A stretch of 28,855 nucleotides of DNA from an uncultured Prevotella sp. (GTDB taxonomy: Bacteria > Bacteroidota > Bacteroidia > Bacteroidales > Bacteroidaceae): positions 1 to 28,855 of the forward strand of contig CALCVT010000013.1 of the NCBI GenBank assembly GCA_937906495.1. The letters run 5' to 3'. A program made the translations under genes and the position numbers. This document shows positions 7,210 to 16,627 of this stretch, in pieces. The notes under the pieces are model-generated. The model did not search any database and was not told the DNA's origin. It saw only the letters and a program-made list of their open reading frames with translations. Numbering within the stretch: the first letter of the stretch is position 1; every line of letters starts with the position of its first letter.

Positions 7210-8277
7210 ATGCCATCAACATCGTACATCACCGCCCTTCGCTTTCCGTTAGCCGTATTGGTTGTTTTTATTCACAACTCATACACTTACATTTCCCCCT
7301 CCAGCTGGGCATCGTCGGTAGGCTATTTTGGTTCCCGGCTGCTGCCTGCAGTGGCTGTTCCGCTGTTCTTCTGCATCTCAGGCTATCTTTTCTTTCTAAA
7401 TACTGAGCGATTTACACCTCATGTATACCTTAACAAATTGCACAGGCGCTGCTACACGCTGCTAATACCCTTTATTGCATGGAATTTAATTGCCTTTGGA
7501 CTCACGCCTCTCAAACAACTGCTTGGCAGCAGCGAAGTTGCTATGGCGTTATCGCCCAATATTTTTTGGGGATGCCGCACCAATGGCTCCGAAGGCTATA
7601 ACTGGTTAGGTTGGTTTATCGAAGCCAGCACAGCTCCTGCGCAACTCCCCTTATGGTTTGTGCGCGACTTAATTGTCATCAGCCTTTGCAGCCCCATCAT
7701 TTGGTTTTTACTGCACAAGGCAGGAAAATTCGGGCTACTACTACCTGCCATCTTATACTACGGACAGCTTTGGCCCAATTTGGGCGGACTGTCCATCACA
7801 GGTTTTTGGTTTTTCAGTTTAGGTGCATGGTTCAGCATACAGCGCATTGATGTTGTCACTTTATCTTCAAGGCTGAGTCGTTGGCTGTGTCTACCCATGC
7901 TCATAGCTCTGCTGCTTCCATTATACCTACCCCCCGAAACTCAAGCATGGGCTACGCTTTCGCAGTCGGTCTATGTGCTTTTGGCCATGCCTTGTGCCAT
8001 TACCTTAGCACAACGCTTCAGCCTCAGCCATACGCCCTCACGTTTTTGGGCAGACAGCTGCTTTTTTGTATATGCCTCGCACACCATTCTGCTTTTTCCC
8101 CTACTCACTTTGCTCAAACAACACGCTACGACCCTCTCGCCTACGCTCCAAATCGGCTGCTACTTGCTCTGCCCGCTATTAGTTATCGGGCTCTGCCTTG
8201 CTGGCTTCGGAGTGCTGCGCAAAGTTCTTCCACATCACAGTTGGTGGCTCACAGCTACAGGACGACGCACCCGCTAA
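7210..8277 (+). CDS. Acyltransferase-3 family integral membrane protein
   Basis: A 355-residue polytopic membrane protein of the acyltransferase-3 family. Members move acetyl or other acyl groups onto sugars or peptidoglycan at the membrane. The N-terminal helix carries the family pattern A-L-R-F-P-L-A followed by the conserved membrane His in V-F-I-H-N-S at about residues 19-24. About ten hydrophobic segments are visible, including F-F-C-I-S-G-Y-L-F-F-L near 53-63 and P-L-W-F-V-R-D-L-I near 146-154. The latter W-F-[IV]-R-[DN] motif is typical of stand-alone bacterial members. The C-terminus ends basic. Its promoter candidate is just upstream. The metY gene follows 134 bases later on the same strand and may share the transcript, although no functional link is evident. 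The acyl acceptor is unknown. Confidence 0.85.
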   Translation: MPSTSYITALRFPLAVLVVFIHNSYTYISPSSWASSVGYFGSRLLPAVAVPLFFCISGYLFFLNTERFTPHVYLNKLHRRCYTLLIPFIAWNLIAFGLTPLKQLLGSSEVAMALSPNIFWGCRTNGSEGYNWLGWFIEASTAPAQLPLWFVRDLIVISLCSPIIWFLLHKAGKFGLLLPAILYYGQLWPNLGGLSITGFWFFSLGAWFSIQRIDVVTLSSRLSRWLCLPMLIALLLPLYLPPETQAWATLSQSVYVLLAMPCAITLAQRFSLSHTPSRFWADSCFFVYASHTILLFPLLTLLKQHATTLSPTLQIGCYLLCPLLVIGLCLAGFGVLRKVLPHHSWWLTATGRRTR

Positions 8278-8411
8278 GCATATTCAACACAAACTATATA
8301 TTTCTGTTCAAGCCTTTGCACCACTCCCCCGGGCTACGTATTGCCCATTTCACCAATACCGGGAGCCAACATTGTGTACCGAACTGTTACTCACAAAAAC
8401 CAAACAAGCAC

Positions 8412-9680
8412 ATGAAGACATCAACCATCTGCGTACAAGGTGGCTGGAAGCCCCAAAAGGGCGAGCCGCGCGTACTTCCCATTTACCAAAGCACAACATT
8501 CAAGTACGACAACAGCGATCAAATGGCCCGCCTTTTCGACCTCAAGGATACGGGCTACTTTTACACGCGCCTGCAAAACCCTACCAACGACGCCGTTGCT
8601 GCCAAAATTGCCGAACTCGAAGGGGGTGTGGCAGCCATGCTCACCTCGAGCGGACAAGCAGCATCGTTCTATGCCGTCTTCAACCTTTGCGAGGCCGGCG
8701 ACCACTTTATTGCTTCGAGCACCATCTATGGCGGCACTTACAACCTTTTTGGTGTAACGATGAAGAAGATGGGCATAGACTGCACCTTTATCGACCCCGA
8801 CTTGCCCGACGAGGAAATTGAAAAAGTTTTCCGCCCCAACACAAAATGTGTTTTTGGCGAAACCATCTCCAACCCCGGTGGTCATGTGTTCGACATTGAG
8901 CGCTTTGCACATCTGGCACACAACCACGGGGTGCCCCTCATTGTCGATAACACCTTTGCCACGCCCATCAACTGCCGCCCCTTTGAGTGGGGCGCCGACA
9001 TCGTCACACACTCTACCACCAAATACATGGACGGACACGCTACTGCCGTTGGCGGCTGCATTGTTGACAGCGGAAACTTCAACTGGCTGGAGCACGCCGA
9101 CAAGTTTCCCGGACTTTGTGCCCCCGACGAGAGTTACCACGGACTAACCTACGCCGAGAGTTTCGGCAAGATGGCTTATATTACCAAGGCTACCGCCCAA
9201 CTCATGCGCGATCTGGGCAGTATCCAAAGCCCCGAAAATGCCTTCCTGCTGAACATTGGACTCGAAACGCTCCACCTACGCATGCGCCAGCACTGTGCCA
9301 ATGCACAAAAGGTGGCTGAATTTTTACAGAATTGTCCGCAGGTTGCCTGGGTAAATTATGCCGGACTGCCGGGCGACAAGTACCACGAACTGGCACAAAA
9401 GTACCTGCCCAACGGGGGCTGCGGTGTCATTGCCTTCGGTTTGAAGGGGTCACGCGAACAAGCTATCCGCTTTATGGACTGTTTGAAGATGATTTGCATC
9501 GTAACACACGTGGCCGATGCCCGTACCTGTGTGCTGCATCCGGCCAGCCATACACACCGACAACTCTCGGACGAGCAGTTGGCCGAGGCCGGTGTAGCCC
9601 CCGACCTTATCCGCCTGAGTGTGGGTATTGAGGATGTTGAGGACATTCTCAATGATATCCGCCAGGCGCTCCAGGCATAA
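8412..9680 (+). CDS. metY: O-acetylhomoserine sulfhydrylase (MetY/CysD family)
   Basis: A PLP-dependent Cys/Met-metabolism enzyme predicted to make homocysteine from O-acetylhomoserine and sulfide, the direct sulfhydrylation route to methionine. It is cytoplasmic. The protein has 422 residues, normal for the family. Key features are Y-T-R-L-Q-N-P-T (51-58), G-Q-A-A (81-84), V-D-N-T-F-A-T-P (178-185) and the PLP Lys K204 in H-S-T-T-K-Y-M-D-G-H. The long C-terminal part with L-S-V-G-I-E-D is standard. I chose the ATG at 8412, because upstream in-frame starts fall inside the acyltransferase gene. Related enzymes such as cystathionine gamma-synthase are shorter and lack the insert around residues 205-260, which favours the sulfhydrylase call, but substrate choice is not proven by sequence. 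Confidence 0.92.
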   Translation: MKTSTICVQGGWKPQKGEPRVLPIYQSTTFKYDNSDQMARLFDLKDTGYFYTRLQNPTNDAVAAKIAELEGGVAAMLTSSGQAASFYAVFNLCEAGDHFIASSTIYGGTYNLFGVTMKKMGIDCTFIDPDLPDEEIEKVFRPNTKCVFGETISNPGGHVFDIERFAHLAHNHGVPLIVDNTFATPINCRPFEWGADIVTHSTTKYMDGHATAVGGCIVDSGNFNWLEHADKFPGLCAPDESYHGLTYAESFGKMAYITKATAQLMRDLGSIQSPENAFLLNIGLETLHLRMRQHCANAQKVAEFLQNCPQVAWVNYAGLPGDKYHELAQKYLPNGGCGVIAFGLKGSREQAIRFMDCLKMICIVTHVADARTCVLHPASHTHRQLSDEQLAEAGVAPDLIRLSVGIEDVEDILNDIRQALQA

Positions 9681-9928
9681 GGCTGATTGATTTGCCTCAT
9701 TTACTACTCCGATTTCGGCCAACATTTATCGTGCAAGGCGGCCGAAGCACATACTTATAGCCAACCCGGAGAATGCGTCATGGCATTCTCCGGGTTGGCT
9801 GCATATTACGCCTCAAAGAATGTACAAACATCCGAAAGGGGACAGCTAAAAAGAGGAAGTAAAACATTATACACCTAGTGTTAATTAGTTTAGACTCCTG
9901 CAGCAAACGGCCTTAAGCAACATCAATC
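9681..9928. other. Intergenic region between convergent metY and the macroglobulin gene
   Basis: No supported gene. Besides the hairpin listed separately, the region holds only short open frames without family resemblance, such as one starting near 9687 that simply reads through the hairpin. Confidence 0.6.
9760..9799 (+). terminator. 17-bp perfect hairpin downstream of metY
   Basis: Arms 9760-9776 and 9783-9799 (outer bases GCCAACCCGG and CCGGGTTGGC) are exact reverse complements around a 6-base loop. No T-run follows on either strand, so it may work as a 3' end stabiliser or a Rho-linked terminator and not as a classic intrinsic one. It lies 79 bases after the metY stop. Confidence 0.6.
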
Positions 9929-9971
9929 AAAAAACAGTTTGCACACACCTAAACAAGGGACGTACAAACTG
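9929..9971 (-). terminator. Terminator of the macroglobulin gene
   Basis: On the minus strand, CAGTTTGTAC and GTGCAAACTG (plus 9962-9971 and 9935-9944) pair with one mismatch around a 17-base loop. Six T follow (plus 9929-9934). It lies about 40 bases past the macroglobulin stop codon. Confidence 0.75.
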
Positions 9972-10011
9972 CTTTCAAGTATAAACAACAAAAACTCTGC
10001 CACCTGCCGGT

Positions 10012-13000
10012 TCATTCAACTATCAGCGATGCTGAAGCTGCTGTAGCACGAAATTCGGGAGCAAGTACGCACGATACTTCGGCAATACCGCTTGTATACC
10101 GGCCACTGCGATCCACAAAGAGTTCTTCGGAAAAAATGTGTGTGCCCTTCCGAACTTGCTCAATGTAATAAATGGTCTCAGCATCGCGTACTACACGGTA
10201 AGTAGAAAATCCCTTGGCCCAGTGATAACCCGAAAGGGGCTGGGTAGGTTCAAGGCAGGCTGGACGAACTGAATGTAAACTCACAAAATCGTAATCACGC
10301 TCAGCAACAAGGGTAAATACCTGACGAACACGTTCGCCTTGCCGCAACAGGGAGTTGTCTTCAAGGGGTTTCCATGTGCTTCCGCGCTTTACTTCAAACC
10401 GTCGGTTCAACATGAATCCTGCCCCCTCGGTCTGCACCATCGATTCCGGTAAACTAAAACCGGCTGTCACACTGCCCCATGAAAGGCCTGGATTACGCTT
10501 TTCAACCTTCAGAGTTGTAGCTTCTACAGCCGGACCTTCCGTATAGGTTTTGCTAAAATAGCTTACCGGACTCTGTGCCTGGCTCGGTGCATTGGCTCCT
10601 ACAACCTTGCTGCCTCTGTACAAGGTATAATAAACAGGAGTTGTTGCAGCAAGGTCGGTGGCCGAATAAGTGCTTCCGGCCGTGGCCAACAACGCATAAA
10701 CGGCATCAGCCGTAGCCTGCGGAGTTTCCCATAACTGTGTACGACGTGCTTGTAACAGCCAAAGGCGCATGTCGTCGGCCTCGGCGTTACGGCCAAAATG
10801 TGCCAGGGCTTCGATGGCAGCACACTGAGTTGGAATGCGGTAGGCAGCCTGCGACCATTCGGCACGAGATGTTTCGAACCAGCGTCCCTTATCCGGTGCA
10901 CTTACAGTGTACTCCAGCAGGCTTTGCAAAGCCACACGCGACTCTGCATCGCGACCAAAATCGGCCAGCACCACTGCTGCCACAGCCTTTTCATACATGG
11001 TTAGTTCCTTACGCAGCTGAACCAGGCGGTCGAGCAAATAGTGTGCATCGGCATCGGGGCGTTCGCCCAACATGGACAACAAATACAAATATTTGAGGTG
11101 AAAGTGCAAAGGTGCCAAACGGATATGTTCGGCGCCTTCACGCTGCTTCATATCGCGTACATCGTCGGCCACCTCACGGCGCAAGTAGGCTGTAGCCTTT
11201 GCCAACTGTTGAGCTGCTTGGTAATTTTCGGCCAGTCGCTGCACACGGGCCAACATCAAAGCCACTTCTACCGTTATCTGCCTATTTCCGGCCATGCCCG
11301 GATACCAGCTCCAAGCTCCTGCAACTGTTTGCAAAGCTGAGAGTTTATCGATTGCCGTACCTAAATGCAGGGCGGCCCACTCATCATCAAAAAGCAGGGG
11401 CAAAGTTTCAGTGCGCTGCCGCTGGGCCTCGCCCTGTTGCAACCAGGGGGTATCATCGTTCAGCCGGTTTTCTTGAATATCAACCAATTCGCCCAGGGCT
11501 TCGGGACGATTGTTAATTTGATCAAGTAACTGCGGGTTCAACTCAGCCACGCGCCTTCCTAAAGCTATGGCATAAAAACGGGTAGCCCACTCTAAGGCAC
11601 TATGACTGTTAATGTTGCCTGCCAGTACTGGCAACGAAGTTACAGCATACCAGGCGGGGTTCGACGAGAGTTCGACTCTAAGGCGGGGCTGCTCTAGCTG
11701 ACGGGCACTGAATAGCGTGTCGACACGCAACGTATAGGTTCCGGCCCCGGTCAATGTAAAGGGGATGCTCCGGACTACCTCTACGCGGTCGGCACAAACA
11801 GGCAAATAATGCTCTTCGCCATCGGCAAAACTTTTGCCCGTTGCTACTACACGACATATCAATCCGTTGCACTCGGCATCAGCGGTATAGTCAAAACCAT
11901 ATACCCTGGTTTCGCCTGCGGCCAATGCTACCATTTGAGCTTGTTCATAGCAAGTCGCTGCAGACTGGGTATCGCGGGTAAGTGTAAGCACAAGGCGTGC
12001 CTCAACTGAATGATCGGTTAGGTTGGTAACCTTGACAGGAAGACGGGTCTTATCGCCCGGACGCAAAAAACGGGGCAATGCCGGCTCTACCATAAAGTCT
12101 TTACGAGCCACCACAACTGTATCTAAACGGCCGCTGTTCATTTGCTCATCATAGGCAAGAGCATTAAAATTCCATTGGGTCAAACTCTGAGGCAACGTAA
12201 AGGCTATACGTACTTTACCCTGAGTATCTGTACGCAAGGAGGGACAGAAAAAAGCAGTTTCATTAAAGTTGGTGCGCAAAGTACCTTCTGGTACCTGCAC
12301 ATTTGCATCTATGGCTTCCTCTACAGAACTCTCATTTTCCTGCATTGACAAATTCATTGATTTGCCCATCATTTTGGCATTTGCAACCCCGAAGACTGAG
12401 TCGAAACGTATACGATTACCGCGCAAGTACATAGGTCGGTAAGCAAACAGTATATGCTGCCAGTGAGCATAGTTCCAGGGGGAGGTATGCAACAAACTGA
12501 CGGGCAAGGTAGCATCCAACGTGACCCCCCATCGGCTATCACTTGTTTTAAAACTCCAGTAAGCATTGGGCAAGCGGCGATATGTAGCTATATGTGTAAA
12601 ATTCCAACTGCTACGCGCAAAGGCATCGAGCGAGGCATCGTACAGACGTGCCATCAGCGCAGCGGCAGCCGGTGTGCCATCGGGGTGAGTTACCGAAAGT
12701 ACCCACTCCTCATGCTGTCCGGGAATAAGCCTGGAACGGAAAGTTTGCCACGAAAGCAACAAACGCTTATCGGGTTGGGGCTTAATAACACTGGTTTGCG
12801 CAGTATAAAATTTACCATCGCGTACCAACGCAAAGTAGGCAGTTGCTCCATCGGCATACTCTGGGAAATACTGCAGGTTGAGATGCAGCAAACTATCAGT
12901 CAGTTCGTAGCATTTACTGGCAATAACTCGGTTGTTGGACACAAGATCGTAAAATAAACAAGCATCCGTTTCAGAACTTCCTACACTTACACAAACCTTA

Positions 13001-15588
13001 TCGCCGGCCATAGAACGATTTTCCTGAAAGAAAAAGGGCATTTGACCGGATGCCAGACGGGTATCGCGCATTGAAAAAAGCATCAGTCTGAAGGTATCGG
13101 ATTGGGCACCGCACACTGATGGCAGACGAAGCGTATAAGCACCAGACGAAAGGGTTGCCAAAGCTGGCAGACGAAAGGGAATTCCGGTTTGAAGGGTATC
13201 GCGCAAACATACGCGTTTGTCTTGTTCAAGCACAAAGGGGATGCTTTGTGGCAAATTTTGCCCAGCCGCATTGAACAGGTTCACACAAAACTCGGGCAAC
13301 TTTTCCTTACATACCACCTCGGGAATAGTTGCCTCATAGCGCGCAGGATGAGTGGCTACAGGCAAAGTTGCTTCGCCATGTACGGTTTCACCGTTGGCTG
13401 CTGTCATATCGTAACTGATGCGATAAAAGTAGCGAATGTACTGATTGAGAGGCAGACTGGGAGCATCCAGCCAAACCGGCAATACAAAATGACCAATACT
13501 GTCGGTAAAGGTTTCGCCTGTCTGAGGTTCAAAGTTTCCGGCCTCGCGCCACCCCCATACCATACGGTTTATACGATACTGCACACGCGCTCCTTGTAAA
13601 GGTATGCTTGAATAGGTTTGTGCCTTTCCATACACTTGTACTGTATCGCCCAACTGATAACTGCTAGATAGTGGAACTGTGGTAGCTGTAAACGTTGGAC
13701 GCTTATAGGATTCGACCCTGAATCCGATTTCACCTCGTACGCCAGAGGCTTGCACACGGAGCGTAAAACGCCCTGGAAGAACGGCTGCAGGCAACCGGAA
13801 GGTACCGTTCAAATTGCCGAATTCATTAGTTATTACCTGCAAACTGTCAATGAGTTTGTGATTAGCATTGAAAAGGGTAACTCGTGCCTTGACGTTCCTC
13901 TTAACTGAAAAATGGTCGGCTTTTCTACTATACACAACTCCCGTAAAACTCAACTGCTGCCCGGGACGATAAACAGCCCGATCGGTAAAGAGGTCGAGGT
14001 GGGATGAGGTTGATTCCTCACGCCCGTCAGTATAACTGTTGCTACCTGCCAAATTAAAGGCTACTGAAGCTTGATCGCCAGGCACGGACGCATAGTAAGT
14101 GTAACGATAGGCCTGATTACGAGGCACATCAACCTGAATTGTTCCGCTATCGGATGCTTCGTACACTTTGATACGGCTACGAAGGTCGGCCCTATAAACA
14201 GCTACACAGGCATGGGGCAACGGATTACCACTACGACTATCAACAATAGTGACACGCTGATTCTGTCCTCCAGGCAAAAATACTAACGCACCAACTGCCG
14301 ATACTGAAAATACATGGGTTGCAAGGATATTGCCCTGCACCTCTAGTTCGGCTACATACACTCCGGGACGCGACGGAGTTTGCCACTCTACTTGTTGGCT
14401 CTGCCACTGCCAGGGCTGCAGTTTATGCAAAGTATAGAGTTGCACGGTAGTCTGTTTACGGTTGCGGGCTACAAGTTTTTGTAAATAACGACTGTTGCTT
14501 GCAGTTTGTACGTCACGGTCGTATAAGACACGGCTGTCAGAAACTGGAGTGACGCGCAACTTAACTTTGGTCAAGTTACGCGTTGTTAAGGTTAACTGTT
14601 GTCGGGCTCCGGGATAAATGACTGAGAAGAACTGTTCTAAACGGGCAGAAGGGGCCTGCTTGCTACGTAAAAAGTTTTGCAAGGCACGTGCATAGTCTGC
14701 CTCCGACAATTTTCCATAAAGTTGGATGCCGCGTTTGGCTATATCTACCAACAAACTATCGTTTGCAGCAGCAACACTTGTTCCATCGGGATAGTAAAAA
14801 TGCACCAACTGCTCATAAGTTCGCACATTGACTGGTAATTGCTCAAAGCGGCTGGAGAGTTTCAACAGTTGCCTAAAACTGACATCATCCTGCAGTTTTC
14901 CTTGTACCATCCTATTAGCATTAACCACAGCAAGGCTATCGAGAGTAAGGAGCAGTTCGGCGTTGCGATTGCCTCGTAAACGGTAGCACTGAATGGCACG
15001 GCCATATACTGCAGACAGTTTAACCGGGTTTTGAGAAGCATGTTTGCAATAGGTTTGAAGCAATACGTGCAAGAGGTCATTGTTAAAATAATGACTTTGA
15101 GGATTAGGTTGGAACAAAGGGAGCCAATTGGTATACCGGGCATCGGCCAACGGCTCAAGAACCTTGAGCGAGGCTTCAAAATGTGCAATAGCCTCATCGC
15201 TGGTGCTTCGGGCACTCAACGGCTCAAGTAGCAGCCCGGAACCGTGCCATCTTGCATATACTTGCCCTAAGGCTGAATGCCATAAGGCACGCTGCACCGG
15301 ACGATTTTCGGTAGCCAAAACTTGCTGCATTTGACGTACATAGTACAAAGCTGAGTCGGGCGATATAGCTTCGGCATAAACTGCAGCCATCAACTGGGCA
15401 CGCATTCGCTGCCCTTCCTGATTATCACAAACGGCTCGCTGATAAATTTTTTTGACCTCGGCCAAGGCTGTTTGAGGCAAATCCTTATTGGCTGCTGCAT
15501 CAACACTTTTCCACATTTTGTCATAATCTTGGGCTTTCAATCCCAACACTACGAACAAAAGCATAAATAACATCCCTATTCTCTTCAT
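10012..15588 (-). CDS. Large alpha-2-macroglobulin-like secreted protein, thioester motif absent
   Basis: A 1858-residue protein. A signal peptide (M-K-R-I-G-M-L-F-M-L-L-F) ends in L-K-A-Q-D near residue 20 with no lipobox Cys, so it should be periplasmic or surface-exposed and not a lipoprotein. Residues about 100-400 are helical. An MG2-type beta domain starts with T-D-R-A-V-Y-R-P-G-Q near 533-542. The A2M core domain lies near 1105-1200 (F-C-P-S-L-R-T-D and F-L-R-P-G-D). An alpha-alpha toroid follows, and a C-terminal receptor-like beta domain ends the protein. Where thioester-bearing members have C-x-E-Q, this protein has A-L-E-W (1331-1334), so covalent trapping through a thioester is not possible. 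Family members are thought to trap proteases or guard the envelope. It follows the membrane-protein gene by 58 bases, probably one transcript. Confidence 0.9.
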   Translation of the reverse strand: MKRIGMLFMLLFVVLGLKAQDYDKMWKSVDAAANKDLPQTALAEVKKIYQRAVCDNQEGQRMRAQLMAAVYAEAISPDSALYYVRQMQQVLATENRPVQRALWHSALGQVYARWHGSGLLLEPLSARSTSDEAIAHFEASLKVLEPLADARYTNWLPLFQPNPQSHYFNNDLLHVLLQTYCKHASQNPVKLSAVYGRAIQCYRLRGNRNAELLLTLDSLAVVNANRMVQGKLQDDVSFRQLLKLSSRFEQLPVNVRTYEQLVHFYYPDGTSVAAANDSLLVDIAKRGIQLYGKLSEADYARALQNFLRSKQAPSARLEQFFSVIYPGARQQLTLTTRNLTKVKLRVTPVSDSRVLYDRDVQTASNSRYLQKLVARNRKQTTVQLYTLHKLQPWQWQSQQVEWQTPSRPGVYVAELEVQGNILATHVFSVSAVGALVFLPGGQNQRVTIVDSRSGNPLPHACVAVYRADLRSRIKVYEASDSGTIQVDVPRNQAYRYTYYASVPGDQASVAFNLAGSNSYTDGREESTSSHLDLFTDRAVYRPGQQLSFTGVVYSRKADHFSVKRNVKARVTLFNANHKLIDSLQVITNEFGNLNGTFRLPAAVLPGRFTLRVQASGVRGEIGFRVESYKRPTFTATTVPLSSSYQLGDTVQVYGKAQTYSSIPLQGARVQYRINRMVWGWREAGNFEPQTGETFTDSIGHFVLPVWLDAPSLPLNQYIRYFYRISYDMTAANGETVHGEATLPVATHPARYEATIPEVVCKEKLPEFCVNLFNAAGQNLPQSIPFVLEQDKRVCLRDTLQTGIPFRLPALATLSSGAYTLRLPSVCGAQSDTFRLMLFSMRDTRLASGQMPFFFQENRSMAGDKVCVSVGSSETDACLFYDLVSNNRVIASKCYELTDSLLHLNLQYFPEYADGATAYFALVRDGKFYTAQTSVIKPQPDKRLLLSWQTFRSRLIPGQHEEWVLSVTHPDGTPAAAALMARLYDASLDAFARSSWNFTHIATYRRLPNAYWSFKTSDSRWGVTLDATLPVSLLHTSPWNYAHWQHILFAYRPMYLRGNRIRFDSVFGVANAKMMGKSMNLSMQENESSVEEAIDANVQVPEGTLRTNFNETAFFCPSLRTDTQGKVRIAFTLPQSLTQWNFNALAYDEQMNSGRLDTVVVARKDFMVEPALPRFLRPGDKTRLPVKVTNLTDHSVEARLVLTLTRDTQSAATCYEQAQMVALAAGETRVYGFDYTADAECNGLICRVVATGKSFADGEEHYLPVCADRVEVVRSIPFTLTGAGTYTLRVDTLFSARQLEQPRLRVELSSNPAWYAVTSLPVLAGNINSHSALEWATRFYAIALGRRVAELNPQLLDQINNRPEALGELVDIQENRLNDDTPWLQQGEAQRQRTETLPLLFDDEWAALHLGTAIDKLSALQTVAGAWSWYPGMAGNRQITVEVALMLARVQRLAENYQAAQQLAKATAYLRREVADDVRDMKQREGAEHIRLAPLHFHLKYLYLLSMLGERPDADAHYLLDRLVQLRKELTMYEKAVAAVVLADFGRDAESRVALQSLLEYTVSAPDKGRWFETSRAEWSQAAYRIPTQCAAIEALAHFGRNAEADDMRLWLLQARRTQLWETPQATADAVYALLATAGSTYSATDLAATTPVYYTLYRGSKVVGANAPSQAQSPVSYFSKTYTEGPAVEATTLKVEKRNPGLSWGSVTAGFSLPESMVQTEGAGFMLNRRFEVKRGSTWKPLEDNSLLRQGERVRQVFTLVAERDYDFVSLHSVRPACLEPTQPLSGYHWAKGFSTYRVVRDAETIYYIEQVRKGTHIFSEELFVDRSGRYTSGIAEVSCVLAPEFRATAASASLIVE

Positions 15589-15646
15589 GGTTTCAGAAGT
15601 TACTGGTTGGTATTTAAAACAATGCTTTCACTTAATACTTTCATAC

Positions 15647-16627
15647 TTATCGACGTTTACGCCTCCACCAGGCCCAAACGGAACGAAAATAACTGGCGTA
15701 ACCTATCACTCCCAAGAGCATAACAAGCAATGTTTTGAGCCCATGACTTATCAGGGCACACGACTGGGCTATGGGTTTGGCAATATGATAAACAGAAGTG
15801 AGCGTTTTAACAATGGCAAAATGCCAGGGACCGGCGCCGGCCGGCGTGGGCAGCAACACTCCCACACTGGCTGCAGCAAAAAGGTGGATACCATCGGCCA
15901 GACTGAGCGTTTCGAGCGTTTCGAAACAGGGAAAGAGCAAGTAAAGCTGCAAAAAATTGCACACCCAAATGGCTACGCAAAGCATTACAAACGACAAAGG
16001 GCTGCGCAAACGTGCAATAGCTGTTACACCTTGCCATAAATTGCGTATAAAACGACGGATGTGCTTCCACAAAGGAAAGCTTATGCCTACTAACAGACAG
16101 ACTGCACATCCTATAATAATATAAAATGTATAGCTGGGGAGTGCCCAGGTAAGTCCATCGGTTAAACGTTGCACAAGTCCTACTGTTTGCTGCCAACGCA
16201 AGGATACTGCCAACCCTATTAATACAAGAAGACAGACTACATCGGCCAACTTTTCGATAACAACGGTACCCAAAGCACGAGTGGAAACTTCAGAGTCGCC
16301 GCGCTTGACTAACAACGAACGGGTTAATTCACCTAATCGTGGAGTTACACTATTAATTAAATAGGAAATAAAGACTAACTCTATGGAACGGCGCACCGAG
16401 ATGCGAATGCCAGCCGACGATAACAGCATGCGCCAACGCAACGAACGCAATACATTGGCAATAACCCCTGTTACAAGAACTAAAGTTATCCACAAGTAGT
16501 TGGAACGCTGACTGAAAAAGTCGAGAAGCTGCCGCACATTAAAACCTCGATAAATCCACCACATCAACAAAAAGCCGACAAAGGTGGAAAGTGCGAGAAA
16601 AATGATATTCTTAGTAAAACTGGTCAT
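15647..16627 (-). CDS. LPG-synthase/flippase-like transmembrane protein (YbhN family)
   Basis: A 326-residue integral membrane protein of the lysylphosphatidylglycerol synthase transmembrane (UPF0104/YbhN) family. It has about eight hydrophobic segments and no soluble catalytic domain, unlike full MprF. Characteristic patches are L-R-S-L-R-W-R-M-L-L near residues 61-70, the S-V-T-P-R-L-G-E-L-T-R loop near 93-103 with V-V-I-E-K-L-A-D-V after it, and the P-T-P-A-G-A-G-P-W-H motif in the C-terminal half. I chose the ATG at 16627 (M-T-S-F-T-K-N-I), where the first membrane helix begins. An upstream in-frame extension of about 98 residues looks non-coding. The stop is 58 bases before the macroglobulin start. 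Family members are proposed lipid or glycolipid translocators. The substrate here is unknown. Confidence 0.85.
   Translation of the reverse strand: MTSFTKNIIFLALSTFVGFLLMWWIYRGFNVRQLLDFFSQRSNYLWITLVLVTGVIANVLRSLRWRMLLSSAGIRISVRRSIELVFISYLINSVTPRLGELTRSLLVKRGDSEVSTRALGTVVIEKLADVVCLLVLIGLAVSLRWQQTVGLVQRLTDGLTWALPSYTFYIIIGCAVCLLVGISFPLWKHIRRFIRNLWQGVTAIARLRSPLSFVMLCVAIWVCNFLQLYLLFPCFETLETLSLADGIHLFAAASVGVLLPTPAGAGPWHFAIVKTLTSVYHIAKPIAQSCALISHGLKTLLVMLLGVIGYASYFRSVWAWWRRKRR

Noticed and set aside
7881..8411. Upstream in-frame extension of metY by 177 codons
   Set aside because: It overlaps the acyltransferase gene in another frame and gives a non-conserved N-terminus. The ATG at 8412 fits the family start.
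9687..9878. Plus-strand open frame of 63 codons after metY
   Set aside because: It reads through the perfect hairpin at 9760-9799 and has no promoter, conserved motif or family resemblance.
11655..11692. tRNA-like T-arm sequence (ggttcgacgagagttcga) inside the macroglobulin gene
   Set aside because: No cloverleaf can be formed around it and it lies in coding sequence.
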